Below, piece by piece: positions 8,299-17,734 of a stretch of 64,000 nucleotides of DNA; within the stretch, counting starts at the first letter, position 1; the number at the start of each line of letters is the position of its first letter. Below the pieces are notes generated by a model, which saw only the letters and a list, made by a program, of their open reading frames with translations, did no database searches and was not told the DNA's origin. The position numbers and the translations under genes are program-made. The stretch covers positions 4,939,416-5,003,415 of the forward strand of contig NZ_CP017269.1 in the NCBI RefSeq assembly GCF_001750685.1. Reading direction: 5' to 3'. The DNA comes from Geosporobacter ferrireducens (lineage in GTDB: Bacteria; Bacillota; Clostridia; Peptostreptococcales; Thermotaleaceae).

Positions 8299-9489
8299 GT
8301 GAAAAATAATTTTGAAGCATTTCAATTAAAATCTTTTATTCTGGATAACCTGTCAGCGGAGGGAATCCATGAACCCACAGAGATTCAGAAGGAGACCATT
8401 CCACTTATACTGCAGGGAAGAGATGTCATTGGAAAAGCGAAAACCGGGACAGGAAAAACTTTTGCTTATTTGGTACCTTTGATTGAAAAGATCAATCCGG
8501 AAAAAAAAGAACTGCAAATCTTGGTTTTAGCACCGAGTCGGGAACTCTGCCTTCAAATTCAGCGAGAAGCAAAACGAATTACGAAAAGTACAGAGATTCT
8601 CGTGGATACAGTTCTGGAAGGAATGGATATCAACAGGCAGTTGGATAAGTTGAAACAGAAACCGCAATTAATCATAGCTACACCAGGAAGACTGGTGCAT
8701 ATTATTGGAATGAATAAGATCAAAATGCACGGCGTTTGCGGCATTGCCTTTGATGAAGTGGATCAAATATTGGAGCAGGGTCTGCAAGAAAAGGTGCTGG
8801 CTATTGTAAAAACAACATTAAAGGACCGGCAGTTAGTGAGTTTTTCTGCAACCTTATCAGAGGAAGCAAAGAAGACCTTATTGCAGTTAATGCAGGAGCC
8901 TGATTTTATTAACCTAGATCATGCGAAGCCAGTTCCTACAGAGATTGAGCATCAATACATTATTAGTAAAACGCCGATGAAGATCGAAACCTTAGAAGAG
9001 TTGCTTCAAGTGATAAAGCCTCAAAAATCATTGGTCTTTATCAATAAAAATGAAAATGTAGACCGTTTTGTAAAGGGACTAAAATCCAAAGGGTTTTCTG
9101 TAGGTGGAATTCAGACAAGAACAAAAAATCAGGATCGGCAGCATCTGGTAAGCTCCTTTAACAGTGGGAAGATAAAAATATTAGTTACCACTGATTTATT
9201 TACGAGGGGAATGGATTTTCAAAATGTTACCCATATTTTCAATATGGACTTACCCCTCAATAAAGTGGATTATTTGCATCGGGCTGGTCGTACAGGGAGA
9301 ATGTACAAGGTAGGCAGTGTAATAAATATTGTTAGAGATCGGGAAAAATTCGTTCTCTACAAGATGATGAAGCTGCTGAATATTCAAGTAAAACCTGTTG
9401 ATATTATTGGAGGAAAGGTTGTACCGGTACAAGAGATTATTCAAAGAAACAGGAGACGGGAAGAGCATCGAAATAAACTGCGCTTATAA
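8299..9489 (+). CDS. DEAD-box RNA helicase
   Basis: 396 residues with the full helicase core: Q motif ahead of IQKETIPLILQGRDV, Walker A AKTGTGKT, motif Ia PSRELCLQI, Ib TPGR, motif II DEVD (a variant of DEAD), motif III SAT, and motif VI HRAGRTGR. The C-terminal tail is short and basic (RNRRREEHRNK) with no RNA-binding module such as that of DbpA, so the target RNA is not predictable. A GTG start follows AAAAAGGAG. It is a single gene with the next dehydrogenase on the same strand 41 nt on. Confidence 0.9.
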   Translation: MKNNFEAFQLKSFILDNLSAEGIHEPTEIQKETIPLILQGRDVIGKAKTGTGKTFAYLVPLIEKINPEKKELQILVLAPSRELCLQIQREAKRITKSTEILVDTVLEGMDINRQLDKLKQKPQLIIATPGRLVHIIGMNKIKMHGVCGIAFDEVDQILEQGLQEKVLAIVKTTLKDRQLVSFSATLSEEAKKTLLQLMQEPDFINLDHAKPVPTEIEHQYIISKTPMKIETLEELLQVIKPQKSLVFINKNENVDRFVKGLKSKGFSVGGIQTRTKNQDRQHLVSSFNSGKIKILVTTDLFTRGMDFQNVTHIFNMDLPLNKVDYLHRAGRTGRMYKVGSVINIVRDREKFVLYKMMKLLNIQVKPVDIIGGKVVPVQEIIQRNRRREEHRNKLRL

Positions 9490-9530
9490 GTTTTTGAGCA
9501 TAGATGACGCTTAGGGGGAGGATGATAGAC

Positions 9531-10472
9531 ATGAAGGTATTATTTACTTATGATTATGGGCAGGAGAAAATGGATCGTATCCGACAGTTAGGTTATGAAT
9601 TGATCTATGTTCATGAAAATGAAGTCCTAATGGATGCTGTTACGGAGGATGCAGATATCCTTGTGTGTTATAATCCCTTTTCACGTTTAGATCTTCGCCG
9701 GATGAAACAGCTGAAGCTTATTCAGCTTTCAAGCGTTGGTATAGATCAGGTACCTTTAGAATATATTCAGGGTAGGAATATCATTCTATCGAACAATCGT
9801 GGCGGATATAGTATCCCTATGGGCGAATGGATTGTTATGAAAATCTTGGAGATGTTAAAGCATAGCAAGGAGCTGTATGCACAGCAGCAAAAAAAGCAGT
9901 GGGAGATTGATACGGGTTTATTGGAGTTATACGGAAAAACCGTTGGCTTTATCGGAACAGGAACTATTGCCCATGAAGCAGCAAAGCGGTTGCAAGGCTT
10001 TGGTGTCACGATTGTAGGTGTAAATACAACAGGAAGAAACAGCGGGTATTTCCAAAGGTGCTATCCGATGAAAGCCTTAGATGAAGCCCTTGGAAAATGT
10101 GATGTTGTAGTCCTGGCGATACCCTATACGGAAAACACCCATCACTTGATCAACAAAAAGAGGATCGAAGCCATGCAGAGGGGCGTTTACTTTGTTAATG
10201 TTTCCAGGGGAAGCATCGTGGATCAAGAAGCACTGGTCGAGGCATTACAAGATGGAAAGATTCAGGCTGCTGCTTTGGATGTATTTGAGGAAGAGCCGCT
10301 GCCTCTCGGGAACCTCCTGTGGAGTTTAGACAATGCGATTATTACACCCCATAATTCATGGATTTCTGAAATGCGTAATGAACGAAGATTTAGAACTATT
10401 TATGAGAATTTATCCCGTTTTCAAAAAGGAGAGCTTTTAATAAATGTAGTGGATCTAAAGAAGGGATACTAG
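9531..10472 (+). CDS. D-isomer-specific 2-hydroxyacid dehydrogenase
   Basis: About 313 residues. The NAD-binding motif is GKTVGFIGTGTIAHEAAKRL (G-x-G-x-x-A instead of the common G-x-G-x-x-G), the signature VNVSRGSIVDQEALVEAL carries the substrate-binding Arg, and the catalytic His is in ITPHNSW. Substrate class cannot be set; the relatives include phosphoglycerate- and glyoxylate-type enzymes. RBS GGGGGAGG at 9514-9521 selects the ATG at 9531 over in-frame ATGs at 9504 and 9522. Confidence 0.85.
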   Translation: MKVLFTYDYGQEKMDRIRQLGYELIYVHENEVLMDAVTEDADILVCYNPFSRLDLRRMKQLKLIQLSSVGIDQVPLEYIQGRNIILSNNRGGYSIPMGEWIVMKILEMLKHSKELYAQQQKKQWEIDTGLLELYGKTVGFIGTGTIAHEAAKRLQGFGVTIVGVNTTGRNSGYFQRCYPMKALDEALGKCDVVVLAIPYTENTHHLINKKRIEAMQRGVYFVNVSRGSIVDQEALVEALQDGKIQAAALDVFEEEPLPLGNLLWSLDNAIITPHNSWISEMRNERRFRTIYENLSRFQKGELLINVVDLKKGY

Positions 10473-10488
10473 GGATAAGGGTTCTTAG

Positions 10489-10515
10489 GGAGCAGTAACC
10501 ATCTGCTCCTTTCTA
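10489..10515 (+). terminator. Terminator after the hydroxyacid dehydrogenase gene
   Basis: GGAGCAG/CTGCTCC stem (10489-10495, 10503-10509) with a 7-nt loop, then TTTCT. Confidence 0.7.
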
Positions 10516-10604
10516 TGTGGATTTCAATAGCAATGAATGCTTTATCGCTTTATGACGATGTGCTATAATAATGGTGATAATTTACATATTAAGGGGGTAC
10601 AGAA

Positions 10605-11555
10605 ATGCTGATAGGCGTAGATCTAGGCGGCACGAATATCAAGGTAGGCATTGTTAACCAGGAAGGACAGATTTTATATCAAAATAGCCGAACAACAAAT
10701 CCCAGCAGGCCATATCCGTTGATCATCCAGGATATCATCGAGCAAATCGAAGGGTGTGTGTCACAATTAAATGGAACCGTAGAGGATATCAAGTCTATTG
10801 GTATCGGAATTCCGGGAATTGCAGAACTTCAAACTGGAAATGTGATTTACTGTACAAATCTGTCATGGTATGATGTGCCAATGGGAGAAATGATCAGAAC
10901 GCATTTCAATAAACCTGTTTATATAGAAAATGACGCAACCGTAGCGGCACTGGCAGAGAGTGTATCCGGATCAACAAAGGGCCTGGCCAACTCTGTATTC
11001 CTCACGCTTGGTACGGGTGTGGGCGGCGGAATCATTATTAACCACAAGGCTTACAGCGGAAGCCATGGCGCAGGTTCAGAAATCGGGCACATGATTGTGG
11101 GAGAAAATTTTTATGAATGCAACTGTGGAAGAAATGGTTGCCTAGAGACCTTCACTTCTGCTACAGCAATGATTCGGTATGCCCAAAAGCGTATTCGGGA
11201 AGGTGTTGTTGATACGGAAATCTTGAATATAGCTGAAGGAAATATAGAGAATATTACTGCAAAAGTGATTTTCGATAGCGCCCAAAAAGGAGATCAATTA
11301 GCAACAGAAGTAGTAGAAAGAATGATCAAGTACCTTTCTATCGGTATTGCAAATATCCATAATATGCTGGACCCAGACCGAATAACGATTGGCGGTGGCG
11401 TATCCAAGGCAGGAGATGCCCTCTTAGAGCCGCTGAGAGAGGCTGTAGCAAAACTAGCATTTTGCAAAGGTGTAATCTATGGAGATATTACATTGGCTCA
11501 ATTGGGTAACGATGCTGGGATTATCGGAGCCGCCTTTTTAGGTGAAAGTCTGTAG
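10605..11555 (+). CDS. glcK: ROK-family glucokinase
   Basis: 316 residues. The ATP phosphate-binding start IGVDLGGTNIKVGIV, the catalytic Asp in YIENDATVAALAE, and the ROK zinc motif CNCGRNGCLETFTSA are all present. It phosphorylates glucose to glucose-6-phosphate. pgi follows 58 nt downstream, making an entry-to-glycolysis pair, and a PHP phosphoesterase closes the unit. RBS AAGGGGG precedes the ATG. Confidence 0.9.
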   Translation: MLIGVDLGGTNIKVGIVNQEGQILYQNSRTTNPSRPYPLIIQDIIEQIEGCVSQLNGTVEDIKSIGIGIPGIAELQTGNVIYCTNLSWYDVPMGEMIRTHFNKPVYIENDATVAALAESVSGSTKGLANSVFLTLGTGVGGGIIINHKAYSGSHGAGSEIGHMIVGENFYECNCGRNGCLETFTSATAMIRYAQKRIREGVVDTEILNIAEGNIENITAKVIFDSAQKGDQLATEVVERMIKYLSIGIANIHNMLDPDRITIGGGVSKAGDALLEPLREAVAKLAFCKGVIYGDITLAQLGNDAGIIGAAFLGESL

Positions 11556-11613
11556 TGTTATAGAGCGGAGTCAGTAAGGTTATTACGAAAAATATATTCA
11601 GGAGGGATTAACC

Positions 11614-12957
11614 ATGGATAAAATTCTATTTAATTTTTCTAAGGCAGCAATACGGGAGCATGAACTGGATTATTTACAGGAGCCTGTGGCACAGATGCAT
11701 CGACTGCTTCATGAAAAAACAGGAGCCGGCAGGGATTACTTAGGATGGGTGGACTATCCCATATGTTATGATAAAGAGGAGTTTGAAGAAGTCATCAGAG
11801 CCGCGGAAAAGATCCAAAAAGATTCACAGGTGCTAATCGTAATCGGGATTGGAGGCTCTTATCTTGGTGCTAGAGCTGCAATTGAAATGTTAACCCATTC
11901 CTTTTACAATCTACTGCCGGAGAACCAACGGCAGGCGCCGCAAATATTCTTTGCAGGACAGAATATCAGCAGTGCATATCATCGCCAACTCATGGAACTT
12001 ATCCAGGACAAGGATGTAAGCCTGCTGGTCATATCCAAATCAGGTACCACCACAGAGCCAGCCATTGCTTTTAGATTGTTGAGAGCTTTTATGGAAGAAA
12101 AATATGGAGAAGAGTCAGGCAAAAGAATTTATGCCATTACAGATAAAAGCAAGGGTGCCTTGAGAAAGCTGGCAGAAGAAAAGGGCTATAAGACCTTTGT
12201 AATCCCTGACGATGTAGGGGGAAGATATTCGGTTTTGACACCGGTAGGACTCCTGCCAATTGCTGCAGCGGGTATTGATATCAGAAGGATCATGGAAGGT
12301 GCACGAGATGCCTATGAAGAGTATAATAATGCGCATCTAATGGAGAATCCATGCTATCAATATGCTGCACTGAGAAGCATTTTATATAGGAAAGGAAAAG
12401 GGATAGAGGTGCTGGCTGCTTATGAGCCTGCCTTACGTTATTTTGCAGAATGGTGGAAGCAGCTTTTTGGTGAAAGCGAAGGAAAAGACGGGAAGGGCAT
12501 TTTCCCTGCTTCTGTAGAGTTTTCTACGGATCTTCATTCCATGGGACAATTTTTGCAGGATGGAACAAGGAATCTTTTTGAAACAGTGCTTTGGGTAGAG
12601 CAGCCAAAAGAGGAGGTATGTATTTTAAAAGATCCTGATAATTTAGACGGTTTAAACTTTATCAGCGGCAAAACGATGGATTTTGTCAATCAAAAAGCCT
12701 TTGAGGGAACACTGCTTGCACATACGGACGGGCAGGTACCCAATCTGATTATTCGCATTCCTGAAGCAGATGCATATAACTTTGGAAGGTTGGTTTATTT
12801 CTTTGAAAAGGCCTGCGGCATGAGCGGATATCTATTAGGAGTGAACCCTTTTGATCAGCCGGGTGTTGAGGAATATAAGAAAAATATGTTTGCATTGTTA
12901 GGAAAGCCAGGATTTGAATCGCTACGGGAAGGTTTAGAGAAACGACTCTCAAAATAA
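11614..12957 (+). CDS. pgi: Glucose-6-phosphate isomerase
   Basis: 447 residues, normal for Firmicute Pgi. [30 protein letters not shown] (phosphate-binding SKSGTT) and the C-terminal region ending in [14 protein letters not shown] with its catalytic Lys are clear. It interconverts glucose-6-phosphate and fructose-6-phosphate, directly after glucokinase. The RBS AGGAGG fits the ATG. Confidence 0.96.
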   Translation: MDKILFNFSKAAIREHELDYLQEPVAQMHRLLHEKTGAGRDYLGWVDYPICYDKEEFEEVIRAAEKIQKDSQVLIVIGIGGSYLGARAAIEMLTHSFYNLLPENQRQAPQIFFAGQNISSAYHRQLMELIQDKDVSLLVISKSGTTTEPAIAFRLLRAFMEEKYGEESGKRIYAITDKSKGALRKLAEEKGYKTFVIPDDVGGRYSVLTPVGLLPIAAAGIDIRRIMEGARDAYEEYNNAHLMENPCYQYAALRSILYRKGKGIEVLAAYEPALRYFAEWWKQLFGESEGKDGKGIFPASVEFSTDLHSMGQFLQDGTRNLFETVLWVEQPKEEVCILKDPDNLDGLNFISGKTMDFVNQKAFEGTLLAHTDGQVPNLIIRIPEADAYNFGRLVYFFEKACGMSGYLLGVNPFDQPGVEEYKKNMFALLGKPGFESLREGLEKRLSK

Positions 12958-12976
12958 AGGATCGGGGGTGTTTTAT

Positions 12977-13693
12977 TTGAAACTAATCCTAGACACGCAT
13001 ACTCACAGTATATCCAGCGGGCATGCTTACAGTACCATACAGGAAATGGCTGAAGGTGCAAAAAATAAAGGATTAAAACTAATGGCTGTGACAGACCATG
13101 CACCTAAGCTTCCTGGAGCCTGCCACATTTATCATTTCTGGAACTTAAAAGTGATTCCCCGAATCATCCATGGGGTGGAGATTCTTAGAGGCGTAGAGGT
13201 TAATATACTTGATGACCAAGGAACGATTGACTTAGACGAAGATATTCTAACAAGGCTTGATTTAGTCATAGCCAGCCTCCATGATGCTTGTATTGAACCG
13301 GGAACCATAGAAGAAAACACCAATGCGCTGATTGGAGCAATGTCGAATCCGTATGTTCATATCATTGGACACCCTGGTAATCCGCGTTATCCTATAGACA
13401 TTGACCGCATGGTTCGCGCTGCAAAGGAAAAAAACGTATTAATTGAAGTAAACAACAGTTCTTTCCACGTAAGACAAGGCAGTAAAGACAATTGTACTGC
13501 CATTGCATTAAAAGCAAAGGAGCTGGGCTGTAGGGTTGTGGTAGGCAGTGATGCACATATTAGCTATGATGTAGGCAAATTCGATACAGTTTTAGAAATT
13601 TTCCGCAGAATCAATATGCCTGAAGAACTGGTAATAAATGCATCCGTAGAGAAACTAAAAAACTTTCTTTTGGAGAAAGGGAAAAAAATATAA
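12977..13693 (+). CDS. PHP-domain phosphoesterase (YcdX-like)
   Basis: About 238 residues, a stand-alone PHP metal-dependent phosphoesterase domain. Metal ligands show as DTHTHSISSGHAYST (HxH), VTDHAPK, EVNILD, ASLHDA, GHPGNP and GSDAH, the YcdX type. Substrate not known. A TTG start at 12977 lies 8 nt after GGGGG; the GTG at 12968 overlaps that site. Likely cotranscribed with glcK and pgi, and ends at a hairpin terminator. Confidence 0.85.
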   Translation: MKLILDTHTHSISSGHAYSTIQEMAEGAKNKGLKLMAVTDHAPKLPGACHIYHFWNLKVIPRIIHGVEILRGVEVNILDDQGTIDLDEDILTRLDLVIASLHDACIEPGTIEENTNALIGAMSNPYVHIIGHPGNPRYPIDIDRMVRAAKEKNVLIEVNNSSFHVRQGSKDNCTAIALKAKELGCRVVVGSDAHISYDVGKFDTVLEIFRRINMPEELVINASVEKLKNFLLEKGKKI

Positions 13694-13717
13694 AGGATGC
13701 TTGATGCAGCATCCTTT
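13692..13717. terminator. Terminator of the glcK-pgi-PHP unit
   Basis: 9-bp perfect stem AAAGGATGC/GCATCCTTT with an 8-nt loop and T-rich 3' side. It lies between convergent genes and may serve both. Confidence 0.8.
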
Positions 13718-13727
13718 TCTATCAGAT

Positions 13728-14306
13728 TTAACTTCGCAGCAGCAGAAACTTTATAACACTAAAAAACTCTCTTGTATAATATTTAACCTTTGTACCGATA
13801 AAGGGGTGCATCTTTGCTGCACTGCCGCTGATTTCTATGTCGAGATATTTTGCGATGCGGAGTGCCCGATACAAATGAAAGGTATTGGTAACTACTACAG
13901 CGTGGCGGAGTTCTTCTTTTTCCATGATTTCCTTGCTAAACTTTAGATTTTGAAAGGTATTGTAAGAGTTTTCTTCTAAAAATATATCTTCTTGAGGAAT
14001 TCCGTTCCGGACGAGATAAGCGGCCATGGCCTTGGCTTCTGTTGTAATCTCATCATGTCCTTGGGCTCCGCTGACAATGATCTTTTGCCCATATCCCAAA
14101 TGATAAAGCTCGATGGCTTTATCCAGACGGTATCGAAGTAAGGGGCTTGGCTGGTCGCCCCAAAGATGGGCACCTAATACGATCAAAGTATCAGAGGGTA
14201 CTGGCTTCTCCCGAAAAGGTGCAGCGATAATTTTCCATTGAATAGCGCAAAATAATAAAGTGAAAGCTAATAAAAGTACCAGCAACAGCTGCTTTGTCTG
14301 AAGCAT
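13728..14306 (-). CDS. YdcF/SanA-like DUF218 membrane protein
   Basis: About 192 residues: one N-terminal transmembrane helix (residues 6-26) and an extracytoplasmic DUF218 domain with DTLIVLGAHLWGDQPSPLLRYRLDKA and IIVSGAQGHDEITTEA. SanA-type members affect envelope permeability, but the activity is not defined. The ATG at 14306 follows AGGAGG; the longer frame starting at 14321 contains that ribosome binding site. Divergent from the selenoprotein gene. Confidence 0.82.
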   Translation of the reverse strand: MLQTKQLLLVLLLAFTLLFCAIQWKIIAAPFREKPVPSDTLIVLGAHLWGDQPSPLLRYRLDKAIELYHLGYGQKIIVSGAQGHDEITTEAKAMAAYLVRNGIPQEDIFLEENSYNTFQNLKFSKEIMEKEELRHAVVVTNTFHLYRALRIAKYLDIEISGSAAKMHPFIGTKVKYYTREFFSVIKFLLLRS

Positions 14307-14421
14307 AAAGACCTCCTGCAAAAGTAGTTGACATCATTTATTATATTGTATTTCTTTCTGATCGTAAACTCAAATTGTTTATACAATAACTATATATTTA
14401 TAAAATAAAGGAGGAGTCAAA

Positions 14422-14952
14422 ATGACGAGAATAAAGCCGCTGGCACCTGAAGCGGTGGATCAGGATAGTCAGCAAATATTTGAAGCTTTTTTGAAACAGC
14501 GGGGAAATATCCCCAATATGTTTAGAACATTGGCGCATCGGCCAGAGTTACTCAAAACTGCATATAAGCATTTTTCTACGATCCTAAATACAGGAACTGT
14601 AGACATCCGGTTAAAAGAAATGGTAGGTGTCCGTGTATCTCAAATGAATCAATGCGCCTACTGACTAGCATCGCATACTGTTTTGGCAAAACAGTTCGGT
14701 GTATCGGAAGAAGCGATTTATGCGATGGCAGATAAGGAAGATAATCCGGAATTATTTACAGCGCGGGAAAAAGCTGCCTTGGAATTTGCAGAACGAATGA
14801 CCGTGGATTCCAATAACGTGGATGAGGATTTATGGAATCGGCTAAAAGAACATTTTGATGAAGGTGAAATTATTGAAATTGCCTGCGTTATAGGAGTGTT
14901 TAACTATTTTAACCGCTTTAATAATGCGTTGAAAGTAGATATAACAAAATAA
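14422..14952 (+). CDS. AhpD-like carboxymuconolactone decarboxylase-family selenoprotein, UGA at 14662
   Basis: The frame runs through one TGA (14662-14664, codon 81) to give 176 residues. Either half alone is an incomplete CMD/AhpD domain. Around the TGA the protein reads MNQCAY-[TGA]-LASHTVLAK; in the AhpD family this is the redox motif C-x-x-C followed by a conserved x-x-x-H, so TGA stands exactly where the second, reactive cysteine belongs. A perfect hairpin begins 12 nt after the TGA, as for a bacterial SECIS element. The downstream part carries no frameshift and has normal codon use. Probable thiol/selenol peroxidase-type antioxidant activity. A nonsense mutation is the alternative but is less likely. 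RBS AAAGGAGGAG precedes the ATG. Confidence 0.9.
14677..14695 (+). promoter_or_regulatory. Candidate bacterial SECIS hairpin
   Basis: ACTGTTTT/AAAACAGT, an 8-bp perfect stem with loop GGC. The loop lies about 20 nt after the TGA at 14662, within the usual bacterial spacing, and contains a G as SelB-binding loops commonly do. It sits inside coding sequence. Confidence 0.75.
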
Positions 14953-14981
14953 AAGTGATGTTTTGCAGAAAATATAGTTTT

Positions 14982-15032
14982 AAGAATAGACAAAAACTTC
15001 TAGAGCGATCCTAGAAGTTTTTGTCTATTCTT
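14982..15032. terminator. Strong terminator after the selenoprotein gene
   Basis: A 22-bp perfect inverted repeat (14982-15003 and 15011-15032) around the loop AGCGATC, with A-rich and T-rich arms. Confidence 0.88.
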
Positions 15033-15082
15033 GAGAAAATAACAAATACTAAATAAAAATAAATGTAGCAGAGGGTGAGTGA

Positions 15083-15802
15083 ATGAAAGCATTAGAGTTG
15101 ACCTATGGAAATCTATTGAGAATGTCTTTTTTGGTTTTAAATCCATTCAAAAAAGCTGTAATAAAAACACAATGCAAGGTTCATAAGTATATTAACATAC
15201 AAGCATTGAAGATATTAAAAAATGATAACCATACTAGTGCATACGAATTTTTCGGCAAATATATTATGGCATTAAATGATGGAGCTGTTTGGGCAGATCA
15301 AGACTTCAAAAGTAGTGGACACTTCTATAATCCTCATAAGAAGAAGGGCATGTATGGTGCACAAAATGCTATGAATCTGGGAAGAGCCTATTATCAAAAA
15401 TCTCTTGATCTTTGGGGATTGAAGGAGCCGGAGAAGTCTCTTTTTTATCTTGGTGCTGCTTTGCATATCATACAGGACATGACAATTCCACAGCACGCAA
15501 ATATAAGACTATTGGATAATCATAGGCAGTACGAAAATTTTGTGAAAAGGACTTATCAATATTGTGATGATTTTAAAGTTGAAAGTGGTGCATACCGGCT
15601 GAATACTATTGATGAATATATTCGCTTCAATGCCAGAATCGCGTTGAAAATTTATAAAAAGTTTAAGATTATACCGGATACAGAACTTCGCTATTATAGA
15701 ACAACAAAATGTATACTCCCATTAGCAGCAAGAACAACAGCCGGATGCATGCTGACTTTTTATGATGATATGAAAAAAGAACAAAGAAAAAAGCTGCATT
15801 AA
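15083..15802 (+). CDS. Zinc-dependent phospholipase C-like protein
   Basis: 239 residues with the alpha-helical zinc phospholipase C fold. Metal-ligand motifs are CKVHKYINIQAL, GAVWADQDFKSSGHFYNP and LHIIQDMTIPQHAN, spaced as in alpha-toxin-type enzymes. No signal peptide or C2 domain is visible: the first 30 residues are only weakly hydrophobic (LLRMSFLVLNPF). Secreted family members cleave phosphatidylcholine; this one may be cytoplasmic or have lost export. A weak RBS (GAGGGTGAG) precedes the ATG. Confidence 0.78.
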   Translation: MKALELTYGNLLRMSFLVLNPFKKAVIKTQCKVHKYINIQALKILKNDNHTSAYEFFGKYIMALNDGAVWADQDFKSSGHFYNPHKKKGMYGAQNAMNLGRAYYQKSLDLWGLKEPEKSLFYLGAALHIIQDMTIPQHANIRLLDNHRQYENFVKRTYQYCDDFKVESGAYRLNTIDEYIRFNARIALKIYKKFKIIPDTELRYYRTTKCILPLAARTTAGCMLTFYDDMKKEQRKKLH

Positions 15803-15881
15803 ATAAAACTATTTTTCATAGGTGCTATTTTTAGGGTATAATAAGCCTAATCACAGTATGAAAAATACGAGGAGGAATATA

Positions 15882-16619
15882 ATGAATGAAGTAATTAAAT
15901 TGTTAAGAGCACATCGTTCCATTCGAAAATTTACCACGCAAGATATTTCACAGGAGCATCTAAAAGAGATCGTTGAAGCAGCTCAATGGGCATCTAGTTC
16001 TACTTTTGTACAAGCCTACAGTATTATTGGTATCAGAGAAATAGAGACAAAAAAAAGATTAGCAGCCCTATGTGGAGAACAGCCTTATATAGAGAGTTGC
16101 CCCGTTTTTTTAGTATTTTGTGCAGATTTGCATCGATTGGAACATGCTTGCAGCATCCATAATACAGCAATGATTGGAGAGTATACAGAGTCTTTCATCA
16201 TGGCAACCGTCGACGCTGCATTAGCCGCACAAAATGCTATGATTGCAGCGGAATCTTTGGGACTTGGTGGTGTGTATATCGGAGGAATTCGAAACCAACC
16301 GCAAATAGTAAGTGAATTGCTGACATTGCCTAAGTATGTATATCCTGTTTTTGGAATTGCATTGGGTTATCCGGCTCAAGATCCAGAGCAAAAGCCAAGA
16401 CTGCCCATGAATGTAGTTTATAAAGAGGAACGGTATGATGATTCAGGAGACAAAGAAAGAATCTTAGAATATGACAAGATTATCAGTGATTATTATACCC
16501 GTCGTACAAAGGGCAAGCGATCAGATACATGGACCGAGCAAATGGCTGAAAAGATGCAGGCAGAAACAAGATCCCACATGAAGGAATTTTTACAAAAACG
16601 AAACTTTCTTTTAAAATAA
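15882..16619 (+). CDS. NfsA/Frp-type NADPH nitro/flavin reductase
   Basis: 245 residues, nitroreductase-like FMN enzyme. MNEVIKLLRAHRSIRKFT at the N-terminus and the FMN-binding run AAQNAMIAAESLGLGGVYIGGIRN are typical, as is the C-terminal tail QMAEKMQAETRSHMKEFLQKRNFLLK of the NfsA branch. GAGGAGG selects the ATG at 15882 over one at 15822. Flanked by independent genes. Confidence 0.88.
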   Translation: MNEVIKLLRAHRSIRKFTTQDISQEHLKEIVEAAQWASSSTFVQAYSIIGIREIETKKRLAALCGEQPYIESCPVFLVFCADLHRLEHACSIHNTAMIGEYTESFIMATVDAALAAQNAMIAAESLGLGGVYIGGIRNQPQIVSELLTLPKYVYPVFGIALGYPAQDPEQKPRLPMNVVYKEERYDDSGDKERILEYDKIISDYYTRRTKGKRSDTWTEQMAEKMQAETRSHMKEFLQKRNFLLK

Positions 16620-16727
16620 ATTTTCTAAAAGAAGATATATACATATTGGCATGAATAGAGGCAACATAGACTTCATATGGAAGTTGTGGTATGATTAGGA
16701 AAAATATTTTACTAAAGGAGATTTATA

Positions 16728-17486
16728 ATGGAGAACAAGATTTTAGCAAAAGTAGGGGAAAAGGAGATTACACAGGAGGATTTAAACATCGCTTTAAAAT
16801 ATGCGCCTAGAGAGCAAGCTGCTCAATTTAATACCCTTGAGGGAAAAAAGTATTTGTTAAATGAAATGATTATGCAGGAATTAATATACCTTGAAGCAAA
16901 AGATAAGGGATTAGATAAAGATGCAGCTTATCAAAAAGAATTAGAAGCACTCAAAGAAAATCTATTAAAGCAACATGCGATTAATCAGTTATTAAAAAGT
17001 GTTGTAGTGGAAGAAAAAGAGGCAAGAGAATATTATACATCTCATCCAAACCAATTTCAACAAGGAGAGTCTGTAAGAGCAAGGCACATCTTGATTCATG
17101 AAGAAGAAACTGCAAAAGGTGCCCTTGAAGAATTGAAAAGCGGGAAATCCTTTGAGGAGGCTGCTGCTGAATTATCTGAATGTCCGTCAAGAGCACAAGG
17201 TGGAGATTTAGGATATTTCGAAAAGGGCAAAATGGTTCCGGAGTTTGAAAAGGCAGCTTTTGAATTAGAGGTAGGCCAGGTAAGTGATTTAGTAAAGACA
17301 CAGTTTGGTTATCATATTATTAAATTAGAAGATAAAAAGGAAGCTACGGTTGTCCCTTTTGAGCAAGTTAAAGGTCAAATTATTAGTTATCTGGAAAAAA
17401 ACCTACAAAATAAAAAAGTAGTAGAGCATGCAAACCAATTAAGGGAACATTACCCGATTGTCATTCATGAGGATCAATTAGTATAA
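16728..17486 (+). CDS. Parvulin-type peptidyl-prolyl isomerase
   Basis: 252 residues. An N-terminal SurA-like helical region (residues 1-110) precedes a PpiC rotamase domain (VRARHILIHEEETAKGAL, then GGDLGYFEKGKMVPEFEKAAF and TQFGYHIIKLED). Unlike PrsA it has no signal peptide or lipobox, so it should act in the cytoplasm. Its own RBS (AAAGGAG) and a strong terminator make it monocistronic. Confidence 0.88.
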   Translation: MENKILAKVGEKEITQEDLNIALKYAPREQAAQFNTLEGKKYLLNEMIMQELIYLEAKDKGLDKDAAYQKELEALKENLLKQHAINQLLKSVVVEEKEAREYYTSHPNQFQQGESVRARHILIHEEETAKGALEELKSGKSFEEAAAELSECPSRAQGGDLGYFEKGKMVPEFEKAAFELEVGQVSDLVKTQFGYHIIKLEDKKEATVVPFEQVKGQIISYLEKNLQNKKVVEHANQLREHYPIVIHEDQLV

Positions 17487-17488
17487 TA

Positions 17489-17538
17489 CAAATAAAAAGA
17501 GAAGGATCAATTTTAAATGATCCTTCTCTTTTTATTTG
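17489..17538. terminator. Strong terminator after the PpiC gene
   Basis: 21-bp perfect inverted repeat (17489-17509 and 17518-17538) with GAAGGATCA/TGATCCTTC at the top and T-rich right arm. Confidence 0.9.
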
Positions 17539-17584
17539 CAAAAGTTTAATACAGAACAGAGGTCTTCAGGAAAACTAGATTTTC

Positions 17585-17612
17585 CGTAGGGACGACCTGC
17601 ACTCGCCCGATA
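17585..17612. repeat. Partial copy of the GC-rich dispersed repeat
   Basis: CGTAGGGACGACCTG followed by TCGCCCG resembles one arm of the inverted repeat at 4096-4168. It is alone here and imperfect. The rest of the 17539-17734 gap shows nothing else. Confidence 0.55.
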
Positions 17613-17734
17613 CATATCAAATTCTCTTAAATTAATTTTTGAGTAATCCGTATAAACCCTTGTAAAGAAGCATAATTCTCGTATCCCCTAAGCATTAGAT
17701 ATGATAAAATGAAGATAATAGAGGGGGGAGAGCG

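Noticed and set aside
14422-14664. Truncated AhpD-like gene ending at TGA
   Set aside because: The stop is at the redox cysteine position, followed by a hairpin and by the rest of the protein in the same frame; a selenocysteine codon explains all of this.
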